Origin: Stygiobacter sp. RIFOXYC2_FULL_38_25
Lineage (GTDB): Bacteria > Bacteroidota > Ignavibacteria > Ignavibacteriales > Melioribacteraceae
NCBI GenBank assembly: GCA_001803165.1
Contig: MHAZ01000009.1
Span: 62,001-126,000, forward strand
Length of the DNA stretch: 64,000 bases
Reading direction: 5' to 3'
The position numbers and the translations under genes are program-made. This document shows positions 8,316-18,030 of this stretch, piece after piece (the stretch's first letter is position 1; every line of letters begins with the position of its first letter). Under the pieces are notes generated by a model that was not told the origin of the DNA, searched no databases, and was given only the letters and a program-made list of their open reading frames with translations.

Positions 8316-11300
8316 ATGAAAAAAGCCCTCATCCTCATAATATTTTTTCCTATAATATTTTATTCCCAATATAGACTAGTATCGTACGAGAAGACTGTTA
8401 ATGAAATTCTACTTCGCATAAAACTTGATGATGTAGATTTGATTTCAAAAGAGAATAAGAAGGGGTTCTGGGATGAAAGTATACCTGGAGCTTTTGCTTT
8501 ACCGTCCAAATCTATTATAGTCGGGTTACCGTTCAGTCAAAACCACAAAATTGAATCTAGAATCATCGAAGAGAGATTAAAAGACTATTATTTAGGAATG
8601 AACCCTGTAGTAATTACAAATGATAAATATGAAATGATCTATAACTTTGATCCTGAATATCTAGTAGAAAGCAAAAAACCAAATCCAGTGGTGATAGACG
8701 GTCTCTTTTGGTACAAAGATGTATACTGCATGAAACTCACGATTAACCAATATAGTTATGATGAAATCAAAAAAACGTTATCAGTAATTAAAGAAATTGA
8801 ATTAAAAATAAGTTTTGACAGAAAAGAAGGAGTGGCTAATAAAATATTAAGTAAGGATGTAAAAGAAGACGTTAGTCCCATCATAAATTTTTCATTTATC
8901 AGTAATGCTCAATCGGGAATGTCCCAAAACGCTTTAAACGATACTACCGGAAACTGGATAAACTATTCCTTAAAATATCTCAAAATGAGTGTGGCTGAAG
9001 ATGGCGTATATCGAATTACTTACGATGATTTAGTTAGATACGGTATTTATCCAAGTTCAATATCACCAAAAGGTCTCAGGTTATATTCAAAAGGTAAAGA
9101 AATACCAATATATATTTATGGAGAATCTGATAACTCCTTTGATCAGGGTGATTATGTGGAGTTTATAGGACTTAGAAACATGGGCGGTAAGCACCGTGAA
9201 TTAGGCAAATATGGAGAGCCATACAACGAATACTTGGGAAGATATACTGATTCAACGTCTTACTGGCTTGCCTTTAGCAGTTCTCAAGGTAAAAGAGTAA
9301 ATGTTTCCAGAACAAATCTGACTAATGTAAAAGATACTCTGAAATATTATAGAGAGATTATTCATTCCGAGAAAAATTCATGGTTAGATTTTTCTTGCGA
9401 TTCTCAGATTAGAAGGGAACTACCTACTTGGAGTGAGAACAAAACTTGGAACGAAGGGAATTTAAATGTTGGAACTGTAGAAAAGAGTTTCTCGGTTAGT
9501 GAAGTATTTCCAAATAAAAACTTTTCTATTTATGTGAAGGTTCAAGACTATGTTTCAGATATTAACTCAAAGGCTCATTTGCTTTCATTGAGCCTAAACT
9601 CAGGTAGTAAAAATTATGATTCGTCTTACATTGATAAATATCAAAAAGCAGTGCTATTTGTTGAACTAAATTCCAATATGCTTCTTGACGAGAATAACGT
9701 ATTAAAAATTAATTCTCATCAGACAAAGTCGACTATTAATACATGTTTGTTCGATTGGTTTGAAGTAGAATACCCGAGATATATAAAAGCAGTAAATAAC
9801 AGACTTAATTTTTCTTTTCAGTATCTGACTAATATTGCTCCAAGAATTTTTATTATACAGAATATTGCTCAAGCTAATTATTCATTTTGGAGATATGGAG
9901 AAACTTTTGAGAAATATGAACTTGGCAAAGTCGGCAGTACAATCGTTGTAGCAGATACTATTTCATCAACTGATAAATTTATTTTAGTAAGTGACATTAA
10001 AACCCCAACAATTAATTATCTAAAAACTTTCAAAAAGTTGAGAAATTCAACTACTCAAGCAGATTACATAGCCATCACTCACAGTAAATTCCAACAGAAT
10101 GTTGTCGAATATGTTAATGACATTAAAGATTTTTACAAGATCAATCCAACTGTTATTAATATTCAAGATATATATGATGAATATTCATATGGACTATTTG
10201 ACCCTGAAGCTATAAAAAAATTTCTGATATCAACACACGCTTATTGGAAATTCCCAAAACCAAAGTATGTTGCATTAATAGGAGATGCCACTTACGATTA
10301 TTATGGAAATAAATTTAAAAGCGGGCTTGTAAAATATAGAGCTATAAATTATGTACCTTCTTACGGGTTCCCGGTAAGTGATAATTGGTTTGTGGTTTGG
10401 GATACTACAGGAGCTAATATTCCACAGATGAATATTGGTAGAATACCTGTAACTACAAATGAAGAACTCGAATGGTATATGCAGAAACATGTCAGTCACA
10501 TTAGTCAGAAATATGATTCTTGGAATAAAAGGTATCTATTCTTTTCAAGCGGAAATTCCACTAATATTTCAGAACTCAATTCTTTGAAGGAATCAAATCA
10601 GTTTGTTATAGATAATTATGTTAATAAAATTCCTATAGGCGGTGCATATAATCATTTTTACAAAACTGTTTCTCCGCAATCTAACTTTGGACCTTATAGC
10701 AACGAACATTTCCAAAAAGCTATTGATGATGGCGCTATTTTTATCTCATACTTAGGACACAGTGGAACGCAAATTTGGGACAATTCAATTATTAGCCCTT
10801 TACAATTAGTCAACAAAGTCAATAAATATCCAGTGATATCAGATTTTGGTTGTTCGACTGGTAAATATGCTGAACCTGATATTGATTCTTTTTCTGAACT
10901 ATTTACTGTAAGGACTGAAGGGCAAGCAATATCATATATTGGAAATTCTTCATTGGGTTTTTTATCTACTTCCTTGTTGATGCCAAAAATGTTCTACAAA
11001 AAAATTCTTAGTGATTCTGTATATAATGTATCAGAAGCATTAAAACTTGCTAAAGTAGAAATGATGCAAACTTATGGGGCAACTGGAGTGTATGAATTAT
11101 TTTCGTTGACTAACACCTTAATTGGAGATCCATTAGTAACTCTTCCAATACCTCCTAAACTTAATTACGTAATAAATGGTGACCAAATCAATCCGAATTC
11201 AACTGCACTAACTGATTTCGTAGATAGTGTTGAAGTAAAAATTAAGTACAATAACCTAGGCATAGTAAAAAGAGATTCTTTAGAAATAAAAATCGTGCAT

Positions 11301-13598
11301 AACTATAATAATGAAATCAGTACAATGATCAGGCGAAGGATAATTCCATTTTTCGTAGATTCATTAAAAATTAAATTTTCAATTAAAAATAAACCTGGTA
11401 GACATAGTATCACGGTACTTTTAGACCCAGAGAATAAGTATGAAGAGATTTCCGAGAGTGATAATTCAGCACTATTAGAAATGAATGTAGCCAGTTCTTC
11501 AATCAGACCAGTATTAAGTAATCTAGTAAACAATGGTGTTATAGAGGTCATTAGTTTCATAAATCCAGTAACAAAACCGGTGAACAATAGTTTTGTTTTT
11601 CAACTTTCAAAAGATAGAGCATTCTCCAGTTCAATAAACACAGAAACTCAATTCTCTACTTTTTTAACTAAGTATAAATTTTCTAGTTTAATTGAAAATA
11701 CAAGGTATTGGGGAAGAACAAAAGTAAGAGGAGAAATAGAATACTCACTACCATTTTCATTCGCAAAATCTGAGGTGAACTATTTCCTTTTTGACAGTCT
11801 AAGTTATCAAACAAGCGCAATGACAAATCTTAGATATAAAAGTGATGGATGCGTTTTGGATTCTGTTAAGTATCCGTTTTATCTTTTCTCAGCTGGTTTC
11901 ATAGATGGACAGGCTGCAATCATTTCGAAAGGAGATGTTAACTACGTACCCACTCCGTTAGTAGGGCACCATATAGTGCTATTCGAAGATAAACCGCCTT
12001 ATAATTATGTGGCATATAAATACTTCAATACTCTTGCTGGTGGAGAAAATATTACTAACTATATAAATTTCCTTGATACGCTTAGCAATAAGTATTTAGT
12101 TGCTATTGCTATTTCAGATGAAGGTACGCCGCGTAATACCAGCCTTATTAATCAGATTAAATCCTTAGGTAGTAAATACATTGATCAAGTGGGCTGGAGG
12201 AGCTCATGGGCTATTTTGGGTAAAAAGGGAGCCAGAATTGGATCAGTTCCAGAAAAAATTACTAGCTCTGGGACTGGACCAGTAGAAATTGATTCAACAA
12301 TTCATTCAGTCTATGAAAAGGGAAAATTAATTACATCCGAAATTGGACCAGTTTCTAAATGGGAAAAAATAATTATTAATTATTCTGCAACGTCAAATTC
12401 AAGCATCTCAGTAATTCCTATAGGGATAAAGAAAGACGGTTCTACAATTCCACTTACTCCACTTAGTGTAAATGATTTACCTGTAGATATTAAGAATATT
12501 GATGCAAAGTTATATGAAAAAGTCAGGTTACAAGTTGATCTAAACTTAAATGACGCAAAGAATTCCCCAATAATTAAAACAATAGGAGTTCATTATATCA
12601 GCGTCCCAGAACTCGGCACCAACTACCAAGTCGTCTCTCTTTCCAAAGATTCTCTCGATCAGGGCGAAACCACAAATCTTGACTTTTCTGTTTATAACGT
12701 TGGCGAATCTACCGCATCAAATTTCAAAGTTAGGATTGATCTTGTTAAGAAAGATAATTCAAAAGAAAAGTTATTTGAGCAAGTAGTTGATTCAATTCAG
12801 ACTGAAAAGAAGAAAGATTTTAGTGTTACTTATACGACGGATAAACTAACCGGCAGCAACCAATTCCAAATTACTATAGACCCGGATAATTCAGTTACTG
12901 AGCTTTATAAAGACAACAATTTTTACTCTGTGCCATTTTATGTTAAGCCAAATAATAAGCCGGCTACGCTAAGGCTTACAATTGATGGCAGCGATATCAT
13001 AAATGGTGATTTCATTTCTTCTAAACCAAATTTTAAAATTGAACTGAGTGATGAATCTTTAATACCAATTACAGATACAACTAAAATTCTTCTTTATCTA
13101 AATAACAAGAGACTTTACTTCGCATCTAATAACAATATAATTAATTACAACTATTCTTCATCAAATCCTAAAATGGTAGTGAACTACGCTCCGACTTTGG
13201 CTGATGGTGATTACACTTTCAAAGTAGTGGGTAAAAACGCAACAGATCAGATAATTGATTCTACCGGGACTGTTAGAAAATTTACTGTAAGAAATGAATT
13301 GCAGTTATTGAACGCATACAACTATCCCAATCCATTCAAAGATGATACTTACTTTACTTTTAAGCTTACTCAAATCCCGGATGAACTTAAGATTATCATC
13401 TACACAATAGCAGGCAGAAAGATTAAAGAAATAAAACTATCTGCTGCCGAACTTAAATTCGACTTCAACAGAATTTTCTGGGATGGGCGTGACCAAGATG
13501 GTGACTTAGCTGCCAACGGTGTTTATCTTTATAAAATAATTTCGCAAAAGGGAAGTGAGAAAACGGAGTTAACTCAAAAGTTGTCTGTTCTTAGATAG
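8316..13598 (+). CDS. Gingipain-like C25 cysteine peptidase with CARDB, ILEI-like and T9SS sorting domains
   Basis: 1760 residues with an N-terminal signal peptide (residues 1-18). The C25 peptidase lies at about 580-930, with GDATYDYYGN, the catalytic His815 in LGHSG and Cys846 in DFGCSTGKY. Then come a CARDB-like beta domain near 960-1070, an ILEI/FAM3-like segment near 1255-1320 (FLDTLSNKYLVAIAISDEGT, then VGWRSSWAILGKKGA), a second CARDB-like domain near 1450-1560 and a C-terminal sorting domain from about 1668 (YNYPNPF, NGVYLYKI). It is probably exported by the type IX system. PorU, the C25 sortase of that system, is an alternative, but PorU is usually shorter and lacks the CARDB/ILEI region. 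The start follows the GT4 gene by 13 bases. Confidence 0.85.
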   Translation: MKKALILIIFFPIIFYSQYRLVSYEKTVNEILLRIKLDDVDLISKENKKGFWDESIPGAFALPSKSIIVGLPFSQNHKIESRIIEERLKDYYLGMNPVVITNDKYEMIYNFDPEYLVESKKPNPVVIDGLFWYKDVYCMKLTINQYSYDEIKKTLSVIKEIELKISFDRKEGVANKILSKDVKEDVSPIINFSFISNAQSGMSQNALNDTTGNWINYSLKYLKMSVAEDGVYRITYDDLVRYGIYPSSISPKGLRLYSKGKEIPIYIYGESDNSFDQGDYVEFIGLRNMGGKHRELGKYGEPYNEYLGRYTDSTSYWLAFSSSQGKRVNVSRTNLTNVKDTLKYYREIIHSEKNSWLDFSCDSQIRRELPTWSENKTWNEGNLNVGTVEKSFSVSEVFPNKNFSIYVKVQDYVSDINSKAHLLSLSLNSGSKNYDSSYIDKYQKAVLFVELNSNMLLDENNVLKINSHQTKSTINTCLFDWFEVEYPRYIKAVNNRLNFSFQYLTNIAPRIFIIQNIAQANYSFWRYGETFEKYELGKVGSTIVVADTISSTDKFILVSDIKTPTINYLKTFKKLRNSTTQADYIAITHSKFQQNVVEYVNDIKDFYKINPTVINIQDIYDEYSYGLFDPEAIKKFLISTHAYWKFPKPKYVALIGDATYDYYGNKFKSGLVKYRAINYVPSYGFPVSDNWFVVWDTTGANIPQMNIGRIPVTTNEELEWYMQKHVSHISQKYDSWNKRYLFFSSGNSTNISELNSLKESNQFVIDNYVNKIPIGGAYNHFYKTVSPQSNFGPYSNEHFQKAIDDGAIFISYLGHSGTQIWDNSIISPLQLVNKVNKYPVISDFGCSTGKYAEPDIDSFSELFTVRTEGQAISYIGNSSLGFLSTSLLMPKMFYKKILSDSVYNVSEALKLAKVEMMQTYGATGVYELFSLTNTLIGDPLVTLPIPPKLNYVINGDQINPNSTALTDFVDSVEVKIKYNNLGIVKRDSLEIKIVHNYNNEISTMIRRRIIPFFVDSLKIKFSIKNKPGRHSITVLLDPENKYEEISESDNSALLEMNVASSSIRPVLSNLVNNGVIEVISFINPVTKPVNNSFVFQLSKDRAFSSSINTETQFSTFLTKYKFSSLIENTRYWGRTKVRGEIEYSLPFSFAKSEVNYFLFDSLSYQTSAMTNLRYKSDGCVLDSVKYPFYLFSAGFIDGQAAIISKGDVNYVPTPLVGHHIVLFEDKPPYNYVAYKYFNTLAGGENITNYINFLDTLSNKYLVAIAISDEGTPRNTSLINQIKSLGSKYIDQVGWRSSWAILGKKGARIGSVPEKITSSGTGPVEIDSTIHSVYEKGKLITSEIGPVSKWEKIIINYSATSNSSISVIPIGIKKDGSTIPLTPLSVNDLPVDIKNIDAKLYEKVRLQVDLNLNDAKNSPIIKTIGVHYISVPELGTNYQVVSLSKDSLDQGETTNLDFSVYNVGESTASNFKVRIDLVKKDNSKEKLFEQVVDSIQTEKKKDFSVTYTTDKLTGSNQFQITIDPDNSVTELYKDNNFYSVPFYVKPNNKPATLRLTIDGSDIINGDFISSKPNFKIELSDESLIPITDTTKILLYLNNKRLYFASNNNIINYNYSSSNPKMVVNYAPTLADGDYTFKVVGKNATDQIIDSTGTVRKFTVRNELQLLNAYNYPNPFKDDTYFTFKLTQIPDELKIIIYTIAGRKIKEIKLSAAELKFDFNRIFWDGRDQDGDLAANGVYLYKIISQKGSEKTELTQKLSVLR

Positions 13599-13682
13599 TA
13601 AAAAAAACTGAGAGCATTCTTCTTTTGTACGCTATGTTGAGCTGAGTCTCTACTGATAAAATCTGTGTATTTCAGTTTTACT

Positions 13683-13830
13683 TATTAATAGTGACCTCTG
13701 AAATATTAAGACTAAGTCATGGTGAGCTTGTCGAACCATGACTGTACAAACTAAATTGTCACACTTCGATCCGTCAGCCGACGGACTTCAGTGTGACACT
13801 AAATTAATTATTCAGAGGTCTCTAATATTT
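13683..13830. repeat. Nested palindrome block 1
   Basis: The 345-base gap after the protease gene holds no gene. Its outer arms are inverted repeats centred on GACCTCTGAA (13693-13702) and TTCAGAGGTC (13811-13820), with looser pairing to about 26 bases. Inside are two hairpins: GTCATGGT/ACCATGAC around GAGCTTGTCGA (13716-13742), and GTCACACT/AGTGTGAC around a 24-base loop containing CCGTC-AGCC-GACGG (13758-13797). Confidence 0.75.
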
Positions 13831-13943
13831 ATGAAGCAATATCAAAAAAGAAAAATTAAGACAATAAATCCCAAATGAATTATTTCAACTTGTATTGAAT
13901 TACCCTTCTAAATATATTCGCAAGGCATATATGAGGACGGGGT

Positions 13944-14162
13944 ATGTTAGCTATAAAGGAGAAGGGCTTAGTTAATCCTAATAATTTAATAAAAGGTATT
14001 AGGGTAGGGAATAAATCTGTAAAGGTTTATGAGCATGACGGCTCCAAATATTTTGTTCTTACACGAAAATACTTTTGCGGTATTTGCATCTCTACAGAAA
14101 CAATGATTGTTGATGATTACTCAATTGCTGAAGATTGTCTAAGAAACCTTAAAGCAAAATAA
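13944..14162 (+). CDS. Small hypothetical protein (72 aa)
   Basis: No family recognised. The predicted product is mixed charge, without a signal peptide or membrane segment, and has two close cysteines in KYFCGICIS. A G-rich GGACGGGG just upstream of the ATG may act as ribosome binding site. It sits alone between a repeat block and a bidirectional terminator, convergent with the nfnAB pair. It could be real or a chance frame. Confidence 0.45.
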   Translation: MLAIKEKGLVNPNNLIKGIRVGNKSVKVYEHDGSKYFVLTRKYFCGICISTETMIVDDYSIAEDCLRNLKAK

Positions 14163-14166
14163 ATAA

Positions 14167-14193
14167 GGAAAAGACGCTCGGCGGCGTCTTTCC
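14167..14193. terminator. Bidirectional rho-independent terminator
   Basis: GGAAAAGACGC, a 6-base loop, and GCGTCTTTCC form a GC-rich stem with one bulged A. On the minus strand the stem is followed by a T-rich tract, so it best terminates the nfnAB transcript ending at 14207. It can also end the small gene at 13944. Confidence 0.7.
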
Positions 14194-14206
14194 AAAACTT
14201 AATTCA

Positions 14207-15721
14207 TTACTGCTTTCTCTCTCTCTCAATTTCTTCAGCTAACATTTTATTGATTGCTGCTGCTGCGCGTCTGCCTTCGCCCATAGCTAATATTACTGTT
14301 GCAGCTCCAAGAACAATATCGCCGCCGGCAAAAACTCTATCCATCGAAGTTTTCTGATTTTCATCTACTGTAATGTTTCCCCATTTGTTAAGATTTATTC
14401 CCGGAGTGGACTGAGTGAGCAAAGGATTGCTTCCATTTCCAATTGCAACGATTACAGTATCAACATCAAGCATAAACTCGCTATTTGGAACTTGAATAGG
14501 GCGTCTTCTGCCGGAAGCATCGGGCTCGCCAAGTTCAAAGCGTACACATTCCATCGCATTTACTCTTCCGTCTTCAGAGCCAAGAATTCTTTTCGCGTTC
14601 TGCAAAAACAAAAACTCAATTCCTTCTTCTTTAGCATGTTCAACTTCTTCTTTACGCGCCGGCATTTCTACTTCGGTTCTACGGTAAACTACATAAACAT
14701 TTTCAGCACCAAGACGCTTTGCCATTCTTGCTGAATCCATTGCAACGTTCCCGCCGCCAAGTACTGCAACTTTTCTTGATTGATAAATTGGAGTATCCGC
14801 ATGACCTTTATCAAAGGCTCTCATAAGATTGGCGCGTGTTAAATATTCGTTAGCTGAAAAAACTCCAACTAAGTTTTCTCCTTCAATTCCCATAAAGATT
14901 GGTAATCCGGCTCCAACACCTATGAATACAGCATCATAACCATCTTTTTCCATAAGGTCTTTTAGTTTGCGTGTTTTGCCAACAACAAAATTTGTTTTGA
15001 ACTCAACTCCCATTGCGGAAAGTGTTTGAATTTCTTTATCAATTATATCATTTGGTAAACGGAATTCCGGGATGCCGTAACGTAAAACTCCGCCAAGTTT
15101 ATGGAAAGCTTCAAAGATTGTTACATGATGTCCTTCGCGGCGGCAATCTGCCGCAACAACTAATCCAGCAGGACCGCTTCCAACAACTGCTACTTTTTTT
15201 CCGGTAGCCGATTTTACTTCCGGGACAGAAATTTTTCCGGTTTTGCGTTCCCAATCGGCAACAAATCTTTCGAGGCGTCCAATCGCAACGGACTTTTCAA
15301 CATCTTTCAACGCTTTGCCGACTGCACAATTTTGCTGACACTGAGTTTCTTGCGGACAAACTCTGCCGCAAATTGCCGGAAGGAGAGATGCTTCTTTTAT
15401 TACTCCGGCTGCTTGATCTAAATTTCCATGAGCGATATGATTTACAAAACCGGGAATGTCAATCCGTACAGGACAATCTTCCACACAAGTTTTCTTCACA
15501 CACTGTAAACAGCGGATTGCTTCAACTTGAGCTTGTTCAAATGTATATCCGAGCGCAACTTCATCGAGATTGTGAACGCGAACCTCGGGATCTTGAGCCG
15601 GCATATCTTGACTTGGAATTTTTGTTCTTTCTTTGGGTTTTAAGTCATCAACTTTTGAAACATATTCTGCAACTAATTGTCTGGCTTTTTCCTGGAGTTG
15701 TTCTGGAGTATCGTGATGCAT
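14207..15721 (-). CDS. nfnB: NfnB/GltD-like NAD(P)H- and FAD-binding subunit
   Basis: 504 residues. The N-terminus carries the paired [4Fe-4S] Cys motifs of the glutamate synthase small subunit family (CLQCVKKTCVEDCP and CGRVCPQETQCQQNC). Next are an FAD-binding motif (VAVVGSGPAGLVVAADC), GGVLRYGIPEFRLP, and a second nucleotide-binding motif (VAVLGGGNVAMDSARMA). With the adjacent ferredoxin-NADP reductase-like gene it forms the NfnAB arrangement. That enzyme couples NADH and reduced ferredoxin to NADP+ reduction by flavin-based bifurcation. Sulfide dehydrogenase SudA is a close alternative name. The start overlaps the nfnA stop by one base. Confidence 0.85.
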   Translation of the reverse strand: MHHDTPEQLQEKARQLVAEYVSKVDDLKPKERTKIPSQDMPAQDPEVRVHNLDEVALGYTFEQAQVEAIRCLQCVKKTCVEDCPVRIDIPGFVNHIAHGNLDQAAGVIKEASLLPAICGRVCPQETQCQQNCAVGKALKDVEKSVAIGRLERFVADWERKTGKISVPEVKSATGKKVAVVGSGPAGLVVAADCRREGHHVTIFEAFHKLGGVLRYGIPEFRLPNDIIDKEIQTLSAMGVEFKTNFVVGKTRKLKDLMEKDGYDAVFIGVGAGLPIFMGIEGENLVGVFSANEYLTRANLMRAFDKGHADTPIYQSRKVAVLGGGNVAMDSARMAKRLGAENVYVVYRRTEVEMPARKEEVEHAKEEGIEFLFLQNAKRILGSEDGRVNAMECVRFELGEPDASGRRRPIQVPNSEFMLDVDTVIVAIGNGSNPLLTQSTPGINLNKWGNITVDENQKTSMDRVFAGGDIVLGAATVILAMGEGRRAAAAINKMLAEEIERERKQ

Positions 15722-16572
15722 TATTTCATCTCCTTCGCTTCAATTTCACTTTGAAGGTAACAGTTGTGAGATTCACGTTCGATAGATTTATATGAGTTTA
15801 GCCTCGTCATCATATTATCAAAATCAACTTTGTGCCCGTCGAATTCGGGACCATCAACACAAACAAATTTTACTTCTTTGCCAACATTCACACGGCATCC
15901 GCCGCACATTCCGGTTCCATCAACCATTATTGTATTTAATGATACTTGAGTAAAGACATCGTAAGGACGAGTGGTTTCCGAACAGAACTTCATCATAATT
16001 GGGGGACCAATTGCGATAACCATATTGGGTTTAGGATCGCGCTCGCAAATTTCCTTCAATGGCTGGGTCACCAAAGCCTTCCGTCCGTAACTTCCGTCAT
16101 CAGTACAAATAATAAGTTCATCGGCAATCGCTTTCATTTCTTCTTCAAGAATGATTAAATCTTTATTCCGTGCGCCGATTATTATAATAACTTTATTCCC
16201 GGCAGCTTTTAATGCTTGCGCTATTGGATGCATAGGAGCGACTCCAATTCCACCACCAACACAAACAACAGTTCCAAAATTTTCAACGTGTGTTGGTCTT
16301 CCGAGTGGACCAACGAGAGCCGGAACATCATCGCCTTCATTCATCTTTGAAAGTTGGAGTGTACTTTTGCCAACAACTTGAAAAATGATTGTTATGCTTC
16401 CATCTGTGGTATTTGCGTCGGCAATAGTAAGAGGAATTCTTTCGCCGTAATCTTCATCAACTTGAAGGATAATAAATTGCCCGGCTGATCTTTCCTCTGC
16501 TATTAATGGTGCGTGAAGATTCATCATGAAAACATCTTTGGAGAGCTGCTTCTTCAAGAGAATTTTTGCCAT
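15721..16572 (-). CDS. nfnA: NfnA-like ferredoxin-NADP reductase subunit
   Basis: 283 residues of the dihydroorotate dehydrogenase electron-transfer/NfnA family. The flavin motif ERIPLTIAD replaces the RxYS type. The NAD site CVGGGIGVAPMHPIAQAL and a C-terminal [2Fe-2S] site (TGMCGGCRVNV, then FVCVDGPEFDGH) are present; the nearby Asp of the DGPEFDGH segment is a ligand candidate in the family. It is followed by nfnB with a one-base overlap. The ATG at 16572 has a good AGAGGAA ribosome site. Confidence 0.85.
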   Translation of the reverse strand: MAKILLKKQLSKDVFMMNLHAPLIAEERSAGQFIILQVDEDYGERIPLTIADANTTDGSITIIFQVVGKSTLQLSKMNEGDDVPALVGPLGRPTHVENFGTVVCVGGGIGVAPMHPIAQALKAAGNKVIIIIGARNKDLIILEEEMKAIADELIICTDDGSYGRKALVTQPLKEICERDPKPNMVIAIGPPIMMKFCSETTRPYDVFTQVSLNTIMVDGTGMCGGCRVNVGKEVKFVCVDGPEFDGHKVDFDNMMTRLNSYKSIERESHNCYLQSEIEAKEMK

Positions 16573-16790
16573 CTGTTCCTCTGAAACAATTTTAGAGTTG
16601 GTTTCCGGGTGAATCAGAAGATTGCCGGAAGATTTTAGTGCAACATATCAAATATTTCTTTTACAAAAAAAAAGAAATTCTTTTTCCAATTCATTATCGA
16701 ACATCATGTCCGAAAAGTAAAGTTGTAAAAATAGTTTGCAGTAACTATCGTCTTGCAAAATAAGAAGTTAACATTTATGCGTAAAATTTA

Positions 16791-16820
16791 TTGACACCAA
16801 CAACATTCACAATGTTAAAA
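16791..16820 (+). promoter_or_regulatory. Candidate promoter with operator-like palindrome
   Basis: The 334-base divergent gap between nfnA and the regulator gene contains TTGACA at 16791-16796 and a T/A-rich -10-like stretch around 16815-16820. A perfect inverted repeat AACATT-CAC-AATGTT (16802-16816) lies in the spacer, where a repressor would block transcription. No other structure stands out in this gap. The assignment rests on motif shape only. Confidence 0.35.
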
Positions 16821-16906
16821 TTGTTTGTATCAAACCGAATAAACACATCTTTTGTTTGGCACCTTACTTGATTAACAACAGTTAGTAAAATCATTTGGAG
16901 ATTGAA

Positions 16907-17902
16907 ATGCAAAAGAGAATAATGTTAATTGATGACGAATCATCCTTGAGAAGATCGCTATCGCTTGGATTGAACCAGCTTGGCTTTGATGTTGAACCTT
17001 GCGATTGCGGCTTTACAGCGTTGAACAAATTAGAACTTTACAAAAAAAATCATGTATTGCTGGATACAATTCTTGTTGATATTGACTTGCCGGACATTGA
17101 CGGAAGAAAACTCGGGAAAATTATTAAAGCAAAATATCCCAACACAAAGATGCTTTATATAACCGGTTACGCCGATAAATTGGACGTTGCTGAATTGGAT
17201 GAGCTTCAAGCAGACGGATTGATTGAAAAACCTTTTACAGCCGATGACATTCTTGAAGAAGTAAACAAAATTTTAGCTAAAGCTCCAAAAACTCCAGCTC
17301 ATAAGGTTGATGAGAAAAAAGAAGCGAAAACCGTTGCTACTTATGTCTTGATTAAAGTGAAAGACAATATTGATTTCTTCAAACTCTACAAAGAATTGTA
17401 TTTCATGGATGGAGTTTTGTACTGCGATTCTACCAAAGGCGATATTGATATTTTCTTGCTCATTCAAGCCGATTCGTTAGAAGGCTGCAAAGAAATATTT
17501 GAAAAGAAAATCCAAACGCTTGAAGGAATTAAAGAAGCTGATTTCTTGCCGGTAAGCGTTCCTATGTTAAACGATAACATAAAAGAGATTATTAACGCTG
17601 CGGGTATTTCGATGTTTGATGACATGCCCGGAATGAGCAAGGAGAGGGATTCTAAGAAGTCAGTTTACTCGTATGTTTTGCTTTCTGTTGATAGAGAAAA
17701 ACTTGAGCAGCTTTATCCAATACTCCGCTTAACTGAAAATGTTTTGTACTGCGATTATATCACCGGACAATACAATTTAGTTTTGATGGTTTATGGAACG
17801 CAGTTCAGCGAAATTGATAAAGTAATTGAGAACAAGATTATTAGTCTTGATGGTGTGTTAAAAGTAAAAGAATATCCAATCATTAATATTTTTGAAATGT
17901 AG
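16907..17902 (+). CDS. Response regulator receiver fused to two Lrp/AsnC-type ligand-binding-like domains
   Basis: I use the ATG at 16907 rather than an upstream TTG, because GGAG at 16897-16900 is well spaced. Residues 1-120 are a receiver: Asp9/Asp10, phospho-acceptor Asp58 in ILVDIDLPD, Thr in YITGYAD and Lys in IEKPF. Two similar segments follow (about 148-225 and 250-331), each beginning with a pattern like YVLIKV or YVLLSV and containing GVLYCDSTKGDID or NVLYCDYITGQYN. They resemble the ligand-binding (RAM) domain of Lrp/AsnC proteins. No DNA-binding domain is visible. It may sense a small molecule or act by protein contact. It lies between nfnAB and the Nuo-like operon. Confidence 0.7.
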   Translation: MQKRIMLIDDESSLRRSLSLGLNQLGFDVEPCDCGFTALNKLELYKKNHVLLDTILVDIDLPDIDGRKLGKIIKAKYPNTKMLYITGYADKLDVAELDELQADGLIEKPFTADDILEEVNKILAKAPKTPAHKVDEKKEAKTVATYVLIKVKDNIDFFKLYKELYFMDGVLYCDSTKGDIDIFLLIQADSLEGCKEIFEKKIQTLEGIKEADFLPVSVPMLNDNIKEIINAAGISMFDDMPGMSKERDSKKSVYSYVLLSVDREKLEQLYPILRLTENVLYCDYITGQYNLVLMVYGTQFSEIDKVIENKIISLDGVLKVKEYPIINIFEM

Positions 17903-17947
17903 AAACAATAAATCTTACGGAATTTTCTGTGATTTACCTTTTGAGAC

Positions 17948-18000
17948 AAAGTGCCAAACACAAAATGAGTTTGCTTATAGCAAAGTGTGTGGCACTTTTT
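17948..18000 (+). terminator. Rho-independent terminator after the regulator gene
   Basis: AAAGTGCCA and TGGCACTTT pair, extended inward by AACAC/GTGTG, and are followed by a T-rich run (TTTTTACTTTTT). It lies between the receiver-Lrp gene and the NuoE-like gene, so the latter probably has its own promoter or relies on read-through. Confidence 0.7.
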
Positions 18001-18030
18001 ACTTTTTAAAACCGAAAACGAGGAACGGTT

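Noticed and set aside
8316-13598. PorU sortase
   Set aside because: C25 core is compatible, but the extra CARDB/ILEI region and length favour a secreted protease; kept only as an alternative.
13602-13943. RNA gene or small coding gene in the gap
   Set aside because: Only palindromes found; no frame with coding features and no tRNA-like cloverleaf.
16802-16816. Rex operator before the redox operon
   Set aside because: TTCACAA occurs, but the partner half TTGTGAA is not in place; only a generic palindrome is supported.
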